Assembly: GCF_023273875.1 (NCBI RefSeq)
Contig: NZ_CP096882.1
Span: 2,728,001 to 2,792,000 of the forward strand
Direction: 5' to 3'
Source of the DNA: Pseudarthrobacter sp. SSS035
Lineage (GTDB): Bacteria > Actinomycetota > Actinomycetes > Actinomycetales > Micrococcaceae
Length of the DNA stretch: 64,000 nucleotides
Below, in pieces: positions 23,741 through 32,302 of the stretch. Position 1 is the first letter of the stretch. Every line of letters starts with the position of its first letter. Under the pieces are notes generated by a model that ran no database searches, was not told the origin of the DNA, and saw only the letters and a program-made list of their open reading frames with translations. A program made the position numbers and the translations under genes.

Positions 23741-25545
23741 CGGATGCTGTCCTCTGACTCGTCCTCAAGCTCCGACAGTTCCGAATCCAGGTCCCGTGGT
23801 TCCTGGTCCAGGCTGGCGATGACGTAGCGGTAATGGGGATTGTGCGCCAGAAGCTCCGTGTGGGTTCCGACGGCGGCGATCCGGCCTTCCTCGAGCAGCG
23901 CCACCCGGTCAGCCAGCGCCACGGTGGACGGGCGGTGCGCGACAATCAGCGTAGTGGTGTCCTTCAGGACCGCGCGGAGCCGGGTTTCCACGAGCTCTTC
24001 GGTGTGCACGTCCAGGGCCGAGAGCGGATCGTCCAGCACGAGGACCCGGGGCCGCGCCGCGATGGCCCGGGCCAAGGCAATCCGCTGGCGCTGCCCGCCG
24101 GACAGGCTCAGGCCCTCCTCTCCGATGAGCGTGTCCACGCCCTCCGGCAGCGAGTACGCGAAGTGCGCCTGCGCTACATCCAGGGCTTCATCCAGGGCTG
24201 CCTCGGTCCGGTCCGGCGCCCCGAGGAGCACGTTGTCGCGGACGGAACTTGAGAACAGCGTGGTGTCCTCGAACGCGACGCCCACCACGCGCCGGAGCCC
24301 GTCGACGTCGAACTCGCGCAGGTCCACCCCGTCGATGGTGATGGAGCCGTCGGTGACGTCGAACAGGCGCGGGACCAGCTGGATCAGCGCGCTCTTGCCG
24401 CTTCCCGTGATACCCACCAGAGCCATGGTCTCGCCCGGCCGGACGTCCAGGTTGATCTCTTTGAGGATGGGCTTGTCCGGCGCGTCCTCGAACGCGAATG
24501 TGGCGTTCTTGAAGCTGAGCGCGCCCTTCAGGTGGGAGGGGGTGCGCGGCGCCGGGGGACTGGTGATGGTGTTGACCGAATCCATGACCTCGAAGTGGCG
24601 GTCGACGGCGGACTTGGCGGTGAGTGCCATGGCCAGCAGCATGCCGGAGAACTCCACCGGCGTCGCAATGACGGCGGCGGTGGCGAAGAAAGCCACCAGG
24701 GCGCCGATGCTCAGCTGGCCGCTGGCGCAGAGCATCACACCCACCACGAGCCCGGCGCCGAGCGCGAGTTCCGGCAGCAGGGTAACCACCATGGTGAACG
24801 TCGCCTGGTGCTTCGCCTTCACGATCTCGGTCTGGCGGAGTTCCTCGGCCTGCTCGTTGAAGTTCTCCAGGGCCTCGCGGCTGCGGCCGAAGGCCTTCAG
24901 GACGCGGATGCCGTGGACGGATTCCTCCACCGTTGTGGCGAGGTCGCCGGCCTGGTCCTGGCTCCGCCGCGCCACCTTGCTGAAGCGCGTCCGGAACCGG
25001 AACCCGTAGGCCATGATGGGCACCGCGGCGGCCAGGAAGATCAGGGCCAGCTGCCAGCTCATGGAAAACATAACCACAATGCCGATGACCACCGTGAGCG
25101 TGGTGACCACCAGCATGATGGCACCGAACGCCATCCAGCGGCGCAGGAAGTTCAGGTCCGTCATGGCGCGCGACAGCAGCTGGCCGGAGCCCCAGCGGTC
25201 GTGGAAGGACACGGTCAGGTCCTGCAGGTGCCCGTACAGCGAGACCCGCATCCGGGTTTCCACGGTGGTGGCCGGGTTGATCACAAACTGCCGGCGGAGG
25301 GCCACGAGTCCCGCCTCGGCGATACCCAGGACCAGGATGACGACGGCGGCAGTCCAAACGGCGTCCGACGCGCCACCGGGTTTGAGGGACTCATTGACGA
25401 GGACCCGCAGCACCTGCGGGATGGTCAGCGCCACGACACTGGCCAGGAGTGCGCAGAGTAGCCCCATCACCAGCCGGGGGATGATCGGCCTCACGTGAGG
25501 GTAAAGACGGCTGATGGATCTGAAAAATGAGGTCTGCTTGGCCAT
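23737..25545 (-). CDS. ABC exporter subunit, TMD-NBD fusion, degenerate ATPase site
   Basis: A 602-residue half-transporter: six-helix domain (about 20-320), Walker A GITGSGKSA, signature LSGGQRQ, Walker B LVLDDPLSALD and switch His VAHRPST. Where the partner has the catalytic Glu (LDEAT), this subunit has Asp (LDDPL), as in the degenerate half of heterodimeric exporters such as TM287/288 and BmrCD. It is cotranscribed with the downstream partner with a 4-bp overlap. The pair therefore makes one asymmetric exporter with one competent and one weak ATP site. Confidence 0.92.
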   Translation of the reverse strand: MAKQTSFFRSISRLYPHVRPIIPRLVMGLLCALLASVVALTIPQVLRVLVNESLKPGGASDAVWTAAVVILVLGIAEAGLVALRRQFVINPATTVETRMRVSLYGHLQDLTVSFHDRWGSGQLLSRAMTDLNFLRRWMAFGAIMLVVTTLTVVIGIVVMFSMSWQLALIFLAAAVPIMAYGFRFRTRFSKVARRSQDQAGDLATTVEESVHGIRVLKAFGRSREALENFNEQAEELRQTEIVKAKHQATFTMVVTLLPELALGAGLVVGVMLCASGQLSIGALVAFFATAAVIATPVEFSGMLLAMALTAKSAVDRHFEVMDSVNTITSPPAPRTPSHLKGALSFKNATFAFEDAPDKPILKEINLDVRPGETMALVGITGSGKSALIQLVPRLFDVTDGSITIDGVDLREFDVDGLRRVVGVAFEDTTLFSSSVRDNVLLGAPDRTEAALDEALDVAQAHFAYSLPEGVDTLIGEEGLSLSGGQRQRIALARAIAARPRVLVLDDPLSALDVHTEELVETRLRAVLKDTTTLIVAHRPSTVALADRVALLEEGRIAAVGTHTELLAHNPHYRYVIASLDQEPRDLDSELSELEDESEDSIR

Positions 25546-25635
25546 GCCCGCTTCTCAAGCTCTAAATCGAATGTAGTTTCCCTTAGCAACTACCCTATGC
25601 CATGGCGTGAGCAGGTTCACACCTTCCGCCCCCGG

Positions 25636-25650
25636 TTGCTCTATCACTTC
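25636..25650 (+). repeat. Left arm of a palindrome split by the IS30 element
   Basis: TTGCTCTATCACTTC here matches the reverse complement of 26952-26966 at 14 of 15 positions. The arms flank the IS30-family element outside its own inverted repeats and target duplication. With the element and one GAG removed, they would form a 15-bp stem with a 29-nt loop. Confidence 0.6.
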
Positions 25651-25665
25651 CGGTTGCTATCCGAG

Positions 25666-26934
25666 GGCAGAGTCATACGGTCGTAGCAACGCTCTGATTG
25701 ATGGAGCGTTTTCATGGCCAGATCATTTCCTCCGAATACCCGCACCGAGTTCGTTGACATGGTGTGTGGCGGGATGTCGATTGTCGCTGCCGCGCGGCGT
25801 GTCGGAGTCACGCATGGGGCTGGGAGGAACTGGTGGGCCCAGTCTGGCCACATGATGACTGTGAACATGGGCGCTGTTGGGGGTCTTTCGGATCCGGCAC
25901 CGACGGCGGACGGTCCGGGTGGCCGGGCGTTGAACTTGGCTGATCGGGGGATGATCCAGATGGGTCGGCGGAAGGGACTCAGCTATGCCGACATTGGTGA
26001 GGCGATTGGTCGGGACAAGTCGGTGGTCTGGCGGGAGGTGAACCGGAACGCCAGCGCGGACGGGGTGTATTACGCCTCGGTCGCCCATACGAGGGCGCAT
26101 CAGGCCAGGCGCCGGCCCAAGGCGTTGAAGCTGGTCGAGGACGAGGATCTGTGCCGGCTGATCGGCGTGTGGATGGATGACGGGTGGAGTCCGAAACTGA
26201 TCTCGGCGATGTTGGCGTTTTACTTCGCCGGTGATCACACTATGCAGGTGAGCCACGAGACGATCTACCAGGCGCTGTATGTTCAATCCCGCGGAAGTCT
26301 GCGGGCAGATCTGGCCGAGAAGCTCAGCCTGAAGCGGAAGCAGCGCGTTCCCCACGCCGCGGACCGGCACAAGAACAGCCCTTACAAGGAGGCGTTCAAG
26401 ATCAGTGCGCGCCCGGCCGAGGTCCAGGACCGGGCGGTGCCGGGGCATTGGGAAGGTGACCTCATCATCGGCTGCGACGGGACCGCGATCGGAACACTCG
26501 TGGAACGCTCGACCAGGTTCACGATCCTCCTCCACCTCGCCGGGGACCACACCGCTGAGACTGTCGCCGCCGCGATGATCCGGGAGATGGGCCAGCTCCC
26601 GGATCACCTGCGACGGTCGATCACCTGGGACCGCGGCACGGAACTGGCCGAATACGCCCAAATCCAGACCGCACTCGAGACCACGCTCTACTTCTGCGAC
26701 CCGCACTCACCCTGGCAGCGCGGGACCAACGAGAACACCAACCGGCTCCTGCGGTTCTGGTTCGAGAAAGGCTCTGACCTCTCCGTTCACACCCCGGAGG
26801 ACCTCCGCCGGGTCGCCGCGAAACTCAACCGCCGGCCCCGGCCCACCCTTAACCTCGAGACCCCAGCCAACCGGCTGAACCAGCTGCTACACGCGGCATA
26901 AACCCCCGCGTTGCTCCGACTACTTGACTTTGCC
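25666..26934 (+). mobile_element. Complete IS30-family insertion sequence
   Basis: A 1269-bp element bounded by 27-bp inverted repeats (25666-25692 and 26908-26934) that match at 21 of 27 positions, beginning GGCAGAGTCA and GGCAAAGTCA. The 3-bp target GAG is duplicated at 25663-25665 and 26935-26937, in the 2-4 bp range of the family. It carries one intact transposase gene. It lies between the ABC exporter and the metallophosphoesterase gene without disrupting either. Confidence 0.9.
25714..26901 (+). CDS. IS30 family transposase
   Basis: A 395-residue transposase. The N-terminus has two helix-turn-helix segments: FVDMVCGGMSIVAAARRVGV (about 13-32) and, after a linker, the IS30 helix-turn-helix GLSYADIGEAIGRDKSVVWR. 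The DDE catalytic domain shows the first Asp in GHWEGDLIIG, the second in SITWDRGTELA and the Glu in SPWQRGTNENTNRLLR. GGAG 7 bp upstream supports ATG 25714. It is full length and apparently functional, so the element may still be mobile. Confidence 0.95.
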   Translation: MARSFPPNTRTEFVDMVCGGMSIVAAARRVGVTHGAGRNWWAQSGHMMTVNMGAVGGLSDPAPTADGPGGRALNLADRGMIQMGRRKGLSYADIGEAIGRDKSVVWREVNRNASADGVYYASVAHTRAHQARRRPKALKLVEDEDLCRLIGVWMDDGWSPKLISAMLAFYFAGDHTMQVSHETIYQALYVQSRGSLRADLAEKLSLKRKQRVPHAADRHKNSPYKEAFKISARPAEVQDRAVPGHWEGDLIIGCDGTAIGTLVERSTRFTILLHLAGDHTAETVAAAMIREMGQLPDHLRRSITWDRGTELAEYAQIQTALETTLYFCDPHSPWQRGTNENTNRLLRFWFEKGSDLSVHTPEDLRRVAAKLNRRPRPTLNLETPANRLNQLLHAA

Positions 26935-26951
26935 GAGCCTGTTGGCGACTC

Positions 26952-26966
26952 GAACTGATAGAGCAA
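26952..26966 (+). repeat. Right arm of the split palindrome
   Basis: GAACTGATAGAGCAA is the reverse complement of the left arm at 25636-25650 except for one base. The inner 11 bp, TGATAGAGCAA, are an exact match. It lies just beyond the metallophosphoesterase stop (26972), so before the insertion it may have been that gene's terminator hairpin. Confidence 0.6.
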
Positions 26967-26971
26967 GTGGG

Positions 26972-27919
26972 CTATTCGGGGGAGGTGAGCGTCAGCAGGA
27001 CGGCCTCGGGTTTGCAGGCGATGCGGATGGGAGCGAACCGGGAGGTGCCGATGCCGCCCGAGACGTTGACCGGCGTCGTACGTCCGTTGCTTTCCCAGTT
27101 GTTGAGTCCCTTGGCCCGCCACGTGGGGAGGTCGCAGTTGGACACCAGGGCGCCGTAGCCGGGGATGCAGAGCTGGCCGCCATGGGTGTGGCCCGCCAGC
27201 AGCAGGTCCGCGCCGTCCTGCGTGAAGTGGTCCAGGACCCGCTGGTACGGGGCATGGATGACCGCAACCCGGAGGTGCGCGTTCTCGTCCTGGTCACGGG
27301 TGCCGCGGGGCCAGCCCGCATAGCGCTCCCGGCCCAAGTGCGGATCGTCCACGCCGGAGAAGTCAAAACGGATGCCCTTCAGTACCACCGATTGGTGCCG
27401 GTTGGTGAGGTCCACCCAGCCGCCCATGCCGAAGCCCGACCGCAGCCGTGGCCAGTCCAGTTCGGTTGGTTTGGGCTTGATCTTGGACGGGCCCAGCAGG
27501 TAGGACGCGGGGTTTTTGAAGCTCGGGCCGTAGTAGTCGTTGGACCCCGGGACGAAAACGCCGGGAAATTCCAGGAGCGGGCGCAGTGCGTTCAGCAGGG
27601 GCTCCACCGCCTTGACGTGGCTGAGGTTATCCCCGGTGTTGACCACCAGGTCCGGCTCCAGCGACGCCAGCGACTCAAGCCAGCGGGCCTTCGTGTCCTG
27701 GCCCGGGACGAAGTGAATGTCGCTCAGGTGCAGGACGCGGAAGGGCGCGTGCCCTGCCGGCAGGATGGGCAGTGTTTCCTCGCGCAGGACAAACTGGTTC
27801 TTCTCCCACAGCCCGTATCCGAAGGCGGCGAGACCCGCCGCGGTGCCCGCGCCGGCGGTGACGGCAAAGCCGCGCCCGATGTTCCGGACGCGGCTGGCCA
27901 ATGCAGGGCTGACTGCCAT
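26972..27919 (-). CDS. Metallophosphoesterase
   Basis: A 315-residue calcineurin-like phosphoesterase. Metal-binding motifs appear in order: LSDIHF (DxH) near residue 70, NTGDNLS, GSNDYY (the GNHD motif with Ser/Asp changes) and GHTHGGQL. An N-terminal hydrophobic segment (about 17-35) suggests membrane attachment. It is 6 bp downstream of the class A PBP gene and probably cotranscribed. In Mycobacterium tuberculosis the same pair is ponA2-Rv3683, and an envelope role is inferred from that context. Confidence 0.9.
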   Translation of the reverse strand: MAVSPALASRVRNIGRGFAVTAGAGTAAGLAAFGYGLWEKNQFVLREETLPILPAGHAPFRVLHLSDIHFVPGQDTKARWLESLASLEPDLVVNTGDNLSHVKAVEPLLNALRPLLEFPGVFVPGSNDYYGPSFKNPASYLLGPSKIKPKPTELDWPRLRSGFGMGGWVDLTNRHQSVVLKGIRFDFSGVDDPHLGRERYAGWPRGTRDQDENAHLRVAVIHAPYQRVLDHFTQDGADLLLAGHTHGGQLCIPGYGALVSNCDLPTWRAKGLNNWESNGRTTPVNVSGGIGTSRFAPIRIACKPEAVLLTLTSPE

Positions 27920-27925
27920 GGGAGG

Positions 27926-30193
27926 CTAGTTCTTCTTGTCGCTGTTGCCCGGTGCAGGGTCCGTGGACGGCTGCGGGGCTGGAGCCGTGGCAGGCGCGGT
28001 GGCCTGCGTTGACGGCGTGGTCCGGGCAGGCGTTCCGCTCACCATGTTGGTGGGCGGGGCCGTGAACGCGTTGGTGCCATACGCCGGAGCGACCTGGGCC
28101 ATGTACTTGGAGAACATCGGTCCGGCGATCATGTAGCCGTCGATCGCCTTGTAGAACTGTCCGTTGATCGTCAAGTTACGGCCAGGGCGAAGCTGGTCAC
28201 CCAGCGGGTCGCCGAACCATGCTGCAGTGGCCACACCGGTGGTGAAACCGACCACCCAGGTGGAGCCGTTGGTGTCGTTGGTACCGGTCTTGGCAGCCAC
28301 CGGGAAGTTGGTTTTGGTGGAGATCCGGGGTTTGATGAGGGATCCTGACCCCTCATCCAGAACTTTCTGCAAGGCATACGCAACGCCCCGGGCGACCTCC
28401 GGTTTGACGGCATCCTTGCAGTTGGAGGACTGGGCCGGGAGCTGTGCGCCGGTCTGGTCCGTGACAGACGTGATGGCGATGGGCTCGCAGTACTTGCCGT
28501 CGTTTGCGAACGTGGCAAACGCGGAGGCCATGGTCAGCGGGGCGGTCTGCGTTGAGCCGATCAGGTTGGCCAAAGTGGTCATCTTGACCTGCGGGTTGGG
28601 ATCGTCAGCCGAGGGCAGGCCACCGTGGATACCGACAGCGTCCACGATCTTCTGGATGCCACAGAGGTCAACCTGCGCCGCCGACGCGAACGTGGCCGTG
28701 TTGATTGAGTTCTGCAGGCCGTACAGGACGGTCATGTTCCGGTAGTAGCCGTCGTCGGAGTTCTGCAGGTCGAAGCTGCCGGGAATCCGGGCGTCATACC
28801 AGCCCACGGTGGGTTCCGGGCACGTGTTCCTCCAGGGGAAGGCCTGAGGGTACTTGCGCGTGGCGGCGTTGAGGTTGGCGTTCATGGACTTGCCCTCGTT
28901 CAGCCACTGGGCGAACGTGAAGGGCTTCATGGTGGAACCGGGCTGGAATCCGCCCAGGCCGTTGAGGTCGTTGCCTTCCTTGTCCAGGCTGTCCACGTTG
29001 AAGTTCTGCGTCTGGTTGAACTTGCCTTCGGTGGGCAGGTACGACGTGTTCTGCGCCATGTTCAGGATCTTGCCGGTGGTGGGCTGCACGGAAACGATGG
29101 ACGCGCCCCAGTTGTCAGGGTTGACGCCGGCCGCCGCATCCGACTCGGCCTGTGCCACGTTCTGGGCATTGACGTCCAGCGTGGTGGCGATGGTCAGGCC
29201 GCCGCGGAACACCATCTGCTCACGCTCTTTGGGAGTGGCGCCGTAGGCCGGGTTGTTGAGCAGCAGGTGCAGCACATAGTCGCAGAAATAGGGTGCCGTG
29301 GAGGCGTACGCGCAGCCCTGGCGTGACGGGGTGACCTTCGGCTCCACCGGGGTGGCCACGGCGGCGTCGTGATCAACCTGCGTGATCTTTCCCTGGTTCA
29401 GCATCAGGCCCAGGACCAGGTCGCGACGCTCCTTGGCGTTCTCCGGGTTGGTGATCGGGTCGAAGGCCGACGGGCTGTTCACGAGCCCCGCAAGGAGTGC
29501 TGCCTGCGGGAGAGTCAGATCCTTCGCGGTGCTGCTGAAGAAGAATTTGGACGCGGCCTCGATGCCGTAAGCGTCGCGGTTGAAGAAGACGATGTTGAGG
29601 TAGCCCTCGAGGATCTGCTCCTTGGAGAATTTCTTCTCCAGGGCGATCGCGAGCTTCATTTCGCGAAGCTTGTCGCCCACGCCCTTGTTGACACCGTTGA
29701 GCTTGATGTCATCAGTGTTTCCCTCGGCGGCGAGGTTGGCGTTGAGTACGTTGTTCACGTACTGCTGGGTGATGGTGGAGGCACCCTGTTTGTTGCCGCG
29801 GGCCGTGCTGACCATGGCGCGGAGGATGCCGGTGGTGTCCACACCGCCATGATCGTAGAACCGGCTGTCCTCGACAGCGATGATCGCTTCCTTCATGAAC
29901 GGCGAAATCTGGTCGAGGGCAACCTTGGTCCGGTTTTCCTCGTAGAGGTTCGCGATCAGGCTGCCGTCAGCGGCGAGGATCCGGGTGGACTGGCTGGGCG
30001 GGTCCACCTGCAGCTCTGCCGGGAGGGTATCGAAGAACTCGATGGAACCGCTTGCCGCGCTGCCGGAAACGGCCGCAGCCGGGACCAGCAGGCCCGCCAC
30101 CAGGACACCACAAATCGCGCTCACACCGAGGAAACCAAATATCTTTCCGAGGGTAGTGGCCGTGTCGAAAATGGGGTTCTTACGAGTCACCAT
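27926..30193 (-). CDS. Class A penicillin-binding protein (transglycosylase/transpeptidase)
   Basis: A 755-residue bifunctional PBP. One N-terminal membrane helix (about 20-45), then the glycosyltransferase 51 domain with EDSRFYDHGG and GASTITQQYVNNVL (catalytic Glu in EDSRF), and a transpeptidase domain with the SxxK serine in GSTMKPF, the SxN motif in NSIN and KTGT. A short Thr/Pro/Ala-rich tail replaces PASTA domains. It builds peptidoglycan at the outer membrane face. ATG 30193 is used; GTG 30202, 9 bp earlier, is also open. Confidence 0.93.
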   Translation of the reverse strand: MVTRKNPIFDTATTLGKIFGFLGVSAICGVLVAGLLVPAAAVSGSAASGSIEFFDTLPAELQVDPPSQSTRILAADGSLIANLYEENRTKVALDQISPFMKEAIIAVEDSRFYDHGGVDTTGILRAMVSTARGNKQGASTITQQYVNNVLNANLAAEGNTDDIKLNGVNKGVGDKLREMKLAIALEKKFSKEQILEGYLNIVFFNRDAYGIEAASKFFFSSTAKDLTLPQAALLAGLVNSPSAFDPITNPENAKERRDLVLGLMLNQGKITQVDHDAAVATPVEPKVTPSRQGCAYASTAPYFCDYVLHLLLNNPAYGATPKEREQMVFRGGLTIATTLDVNAQNVAQAESDAAAGVNPDNWGASIVSVQPTTGKILNMAQNTSYLPTEGKFNQTQNFNVDSLDKEGNDLNGLGGFQPGSTMKPFTFAQWLNEGKSMNANLNAATRKYPQAFPWRNTCPEPTVGWYDARIPGSFDLQNSDDGYYRNMTVLYGLQNSINTATFASAAQVDLCGIQKIVDAVGIHGGLPSADDPNPQVKMTTLANLIGSTQTAPLTMASAFATFANDGKYCEPIAITSVTDQTGAQLPAQSSNCKDAVKPEVARGVAYALQKVLDEGSGSLIKPRISTKTNFPVAAKTGTNDTNGSTWVVGFTTGVATAAWFGDPLGDQLRPGRNLTINGQFYKAIDGYMIAGPMFSKYMAQVAPAYGTNAFTAPPTNMVSGTPARTTPSTQATAPATAPAPQPSTDPAPGNSDKKN

Positions 30194-30230
30194 GTTTTCC
30201 ACTTTACCGGCAAGGACTAGTCTTTAGCTC

Positions 30231-30386
30231 ATGACCAAATGGGAGTACGCGACGATTCCGCTCATTATTCACGCCACCAAGCAGATTCTGGACCAGTGGG
30301 GAGAGGACGGCTGGGAGCTCGTCCAGGTAATCACCGGACCCGACGGCAACGGCCTCGTTGCCTACCTCAAGAGGGAGAAGCAGTAG
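30231..30386 (+). CDS. DUF4177-like small protein
   Basis: A 51-residue protein, MTKWEYATIPLIIH... ending YLKREKQ, with the pattern WEY.. then WGEDGWELVQVI and GLVAYLKR of the small beta-alpha-beta DUF4177-like family conserved next to PBP and RidA genes in actinobacteria. The function is unknown. It starts 37 bp from the divergent PBP start and ends 2 bp before the RidA start, so it heads the RidA-NUDIX operon. Confidence 0.8.
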   Translation: MTKWEYATIPLIIHATKQILDQWGEDGWELVQVITGPDGNGLVAYLKREKQ

Positions 30387-30388
30387 CG

Positions 30389-30922
30389 ATGAGCACCCCC
30401 GCAGAGACCACGTCCGGCGCGGAAACCGCGCCGATTTCAGCCGTAGAACAGCGCCTCGCCGAGCTGGGACTGACCCTGCCCGAGGTGGCCGCTCCCGTCG
30501 CCGCTTACGTGCCGGCCGTCATCACCGGAAGCCATGTTTACACCTCCGGCCAGCTGCCCTTTATTAACGGCAAACTCGAAGCAACCGGCAAGGTCTCCAC
30601 CGGCACAGAGGGCGCCTCCGACGAGCCCACCGTGTCCCCGGAGGACGCCAAGGCCTACGCCGCTGTCTGCGCCATCAACGCGCTGGCGGCCATCAAGAGC
30701 GTCATCGGCGATCTGGACCGCATCACCCGCATCGTCAAGGTGGTGGGCTTCGTGTCCTCCGACCCGGCCTTCACCGGACAGCCGGGCGTCATCAACGGTG
30801 CGTCCGAGCTCCTCGGCCAGGTCTTTGGTGACGCAGGCCAGCACGCCCGCTCCGCCGTCGGCGTGTCCGTTCTTCCGCTCGACTCTCCCGTAGAGGTCGA
30901 ACTGATCGCTGAATTCAGCTAA
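30389..30922 (+). CDS. RidA family protein
   Basis: A 177-residue RidA/YjgF homologue. The conserved core follows an N-terminal extension of about 30 residues: SHVYTSGQLPFINGKL, then VVGFVSSDPAFTGQPGVIN and ARSAVGVSVLPLDSPVEVE, with the family arginine in HARSAVGV. RidA enzymes hydrolyse reactive enamine/imine intermediates from PLP enzymes; this longer form (Atu1989-like) may differ. ATG 30389 starts 2 bp after the DUF4177-like stop, and the NUDIX gene follows 17 bp later. Confidence 0.9.
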   Translation: MSTPAETTSGAETAPISAVEQRLAELGLTLPEVAAPVAAYVPAVITGSHVYTSGQLPFINGKLEATGKVSTGTEGASDEPTVSPEDAKAYAAVCAINALAAIKSVIGDLDRITRIVKVVGFVSSDPAFTGQPGVINGASELLGQVFGDAGQHARSAVGVSVLPLDSPVEVELIAEFS

Positions 30923-30939
30923 GGACCCGGTTCACTCAA

Positions 30940-31851
30940 TTGCCTCAGCTCGCCCGACGCTTGTTTGCCCTTCCTCCGGATCTTGAAGGGGCTGCCCAAA
31001 GCTGGCTCGAACACGGCGAGCGGACACCGCGTGCCGCCCGCTACGCATCGTCCGTGGTGCTTCTGCGGGATTCGCCCACCGGCCTGGAGACGTGGCTGGG
31101 GTACCGGCCCGGCTCCTCGCCGCTGGGCGTCCTCGCCTTCCCCGGAGGTTCCCTGGAGGCGTCCGACGACGACGCCGTCGGTTGGCTGGGCCCCTCACCC
31201 CAGCATTGGGCCGAGCAGATGGGGACGGACGACGTCGGGCTGGCGCGGCGCCACGTGGTGGGCGCCATCCGCGAACTCTTTGAGGAAGCCGGCGTGCTCC
31301 TTGCCGGGCCGGATATGTCAACCACCGTGGAAAACACGTCAACGCACGACTGGATGCGGGCCCGCGTGGCCGTTGCCGACCAGGAGAAGACCTTCACGGA
31401 GCTGCTCGCCAAGCGGGGACTCTCGCTGCGGACCGACCTGCTGAAGCCGCTCGTCAACTGGCGCAGCCCCGACTTCGCGCACCGCCGCTTCGACACCCGC
31501 TATTTCGCCGCCACCGTCCCCATGAACCAGCAGCCCAGCCTGCTGGAGAGCAAGGGCGTCTGGGGCCGCTGGGTGTGCGCCACCAAGGCCATCGCCGCGC
31601 GCAGCACCACGGCCCTGGGCGATGAAGTGGGCCAGGAGAACACCGTTGGCCTTACCCTCGGCCAGCTCCTGGTGCCGGGGTCGGAGATCATGCTGGAGAA
31701 GATGGCCGCAGCGAACGGCTGCATCGCCTACCTCAGCTACAAGCGCAAACCCCACGTGTACCAGGCACGGCTGGTCGATGAAGAGGGCACGCTCATGCTC
31801 GAAGTCGAGGCCGCCAAAACCGTAGCCGGAGACCCCCAGCGCGAACGCTAG
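30940..31851 (+). CDS. NUDIX hydrolase
   Basis: A 303-residue NUDIX protein. The strand FPGGSLEASDDD precedes a 30-residue insertion and then the Nudix box part AIRELFEEAGVLL (RELFEEAGV matches REUxEExGU). The substrate, probably a nucleoside diphosphate derivative, is unknown. The TTG at 30940 is the first available start; AAGGA lies about 14 bp upstream and an internal start cannot be excluded. It is the last gene of the DUF4177-RidA-NUDIX unit, a gene group that neighbours crp in many actinobacteria. Confidence 0.82.
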   Translation: MPQLARRLFALPPDLEGAAQSWLEHGERTPRAARYASSVVLLRDSPTGLETWLGYRPGSSPLGVLAFPGGSLEASDDDAVGWLGPSPQHWAEQMGTDDVGLARRHVVGAIRELFEEAGVLLAGPDMSTTVENTSTHDWMRARVAVADQEKTFTELLAKRGLSLRTDLLKPLVNWRSPDFAHRRFDTRYFAATVPMNQQPSLLESKGVWGRWVCATKAIAARSTTALGDEVGQENTVGLTLGQLLVPGSEIMLEKMAAANGCIAYLSYKRKPHVYQARLVDEEGTLMLEVEAAKTVAGDPQRER

Positions 31852-32258
31852 CCTGTCCGCGGATCAGTTGGGTCCGCGGACCGAAAATGGACATCCTCTG
31901 CGCGCTGCTCCTTCGTCGCTCTGACGCACGCTGCCGGATCCCCATTTCCGATCCGCTCGGGTGACTTCCCGGTGCGGTTGGGTGCAGCCGCGATGCGCTC
32001 CTACGCGAAAGACCGCCGTCCGGCTTGAACGCTCTCTCACCTAATGCGGGTTTTTGGGCAGCGCTCTCTCACTTCCGGTGCTGCGGAAGTAGGTCGGTCG
32101 GTACTGGGGGTCCTAATCGAGGCGGATTGCGGGGCTTCGCAGAGGAGCGCATCGCGGTCGATCGCAGCGCGGAGGTCGCCCCGCGACCGGAGTGGTGCCC
32201 TTCGGCCGTGTCTAAGCGACGGCGAAGGGCCGTCTTCCGCCGGAGGTGAGTTAACAAC
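31852..32258. other. Gene-free intergenic stretch with short repeats and hairpins
   Basis: No convincing gene is found in this 407-bp gap. CGCTCTCTCAC occurs twice, 32 bp apart (32030-32040 and 32062-32072). A 7-bp inverted repeat ACTTCCG/CGGAAGT follows the second copy. GCCCTTCG (32197-32204) pairs with CGAAGGGC (32223-32230) around an inner stem. Several short open frames exist but lack ribosome sites and family resemblance. It looks like an old repeat-laden spacer and may be where a gene has been lost. Confidence 0.55.
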
Positions 32259-32292
32259 AAAAGCCGCTCCGGTTCAGAATCGGAGCGGCTTT
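32259..32292 (-). terminator. Terminator of the Crp/Fnr regulator gene
   Basis: Arms AAAAGCCGCTCCG (32259-32271) and CGGAGCGGCTTT (32281-32292) pair over 12 bp around a 9-nt loop. In the minus direction, starting 10 bp after the crp stop, the stem ends in a run of T residues (TTTTGTTGTTAA). It is a classical intrinsic terminator and could also act for the plus strand. Confidence 0.9.
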
Positions 32293-32302
32293 GTTATTTG
32301 GC

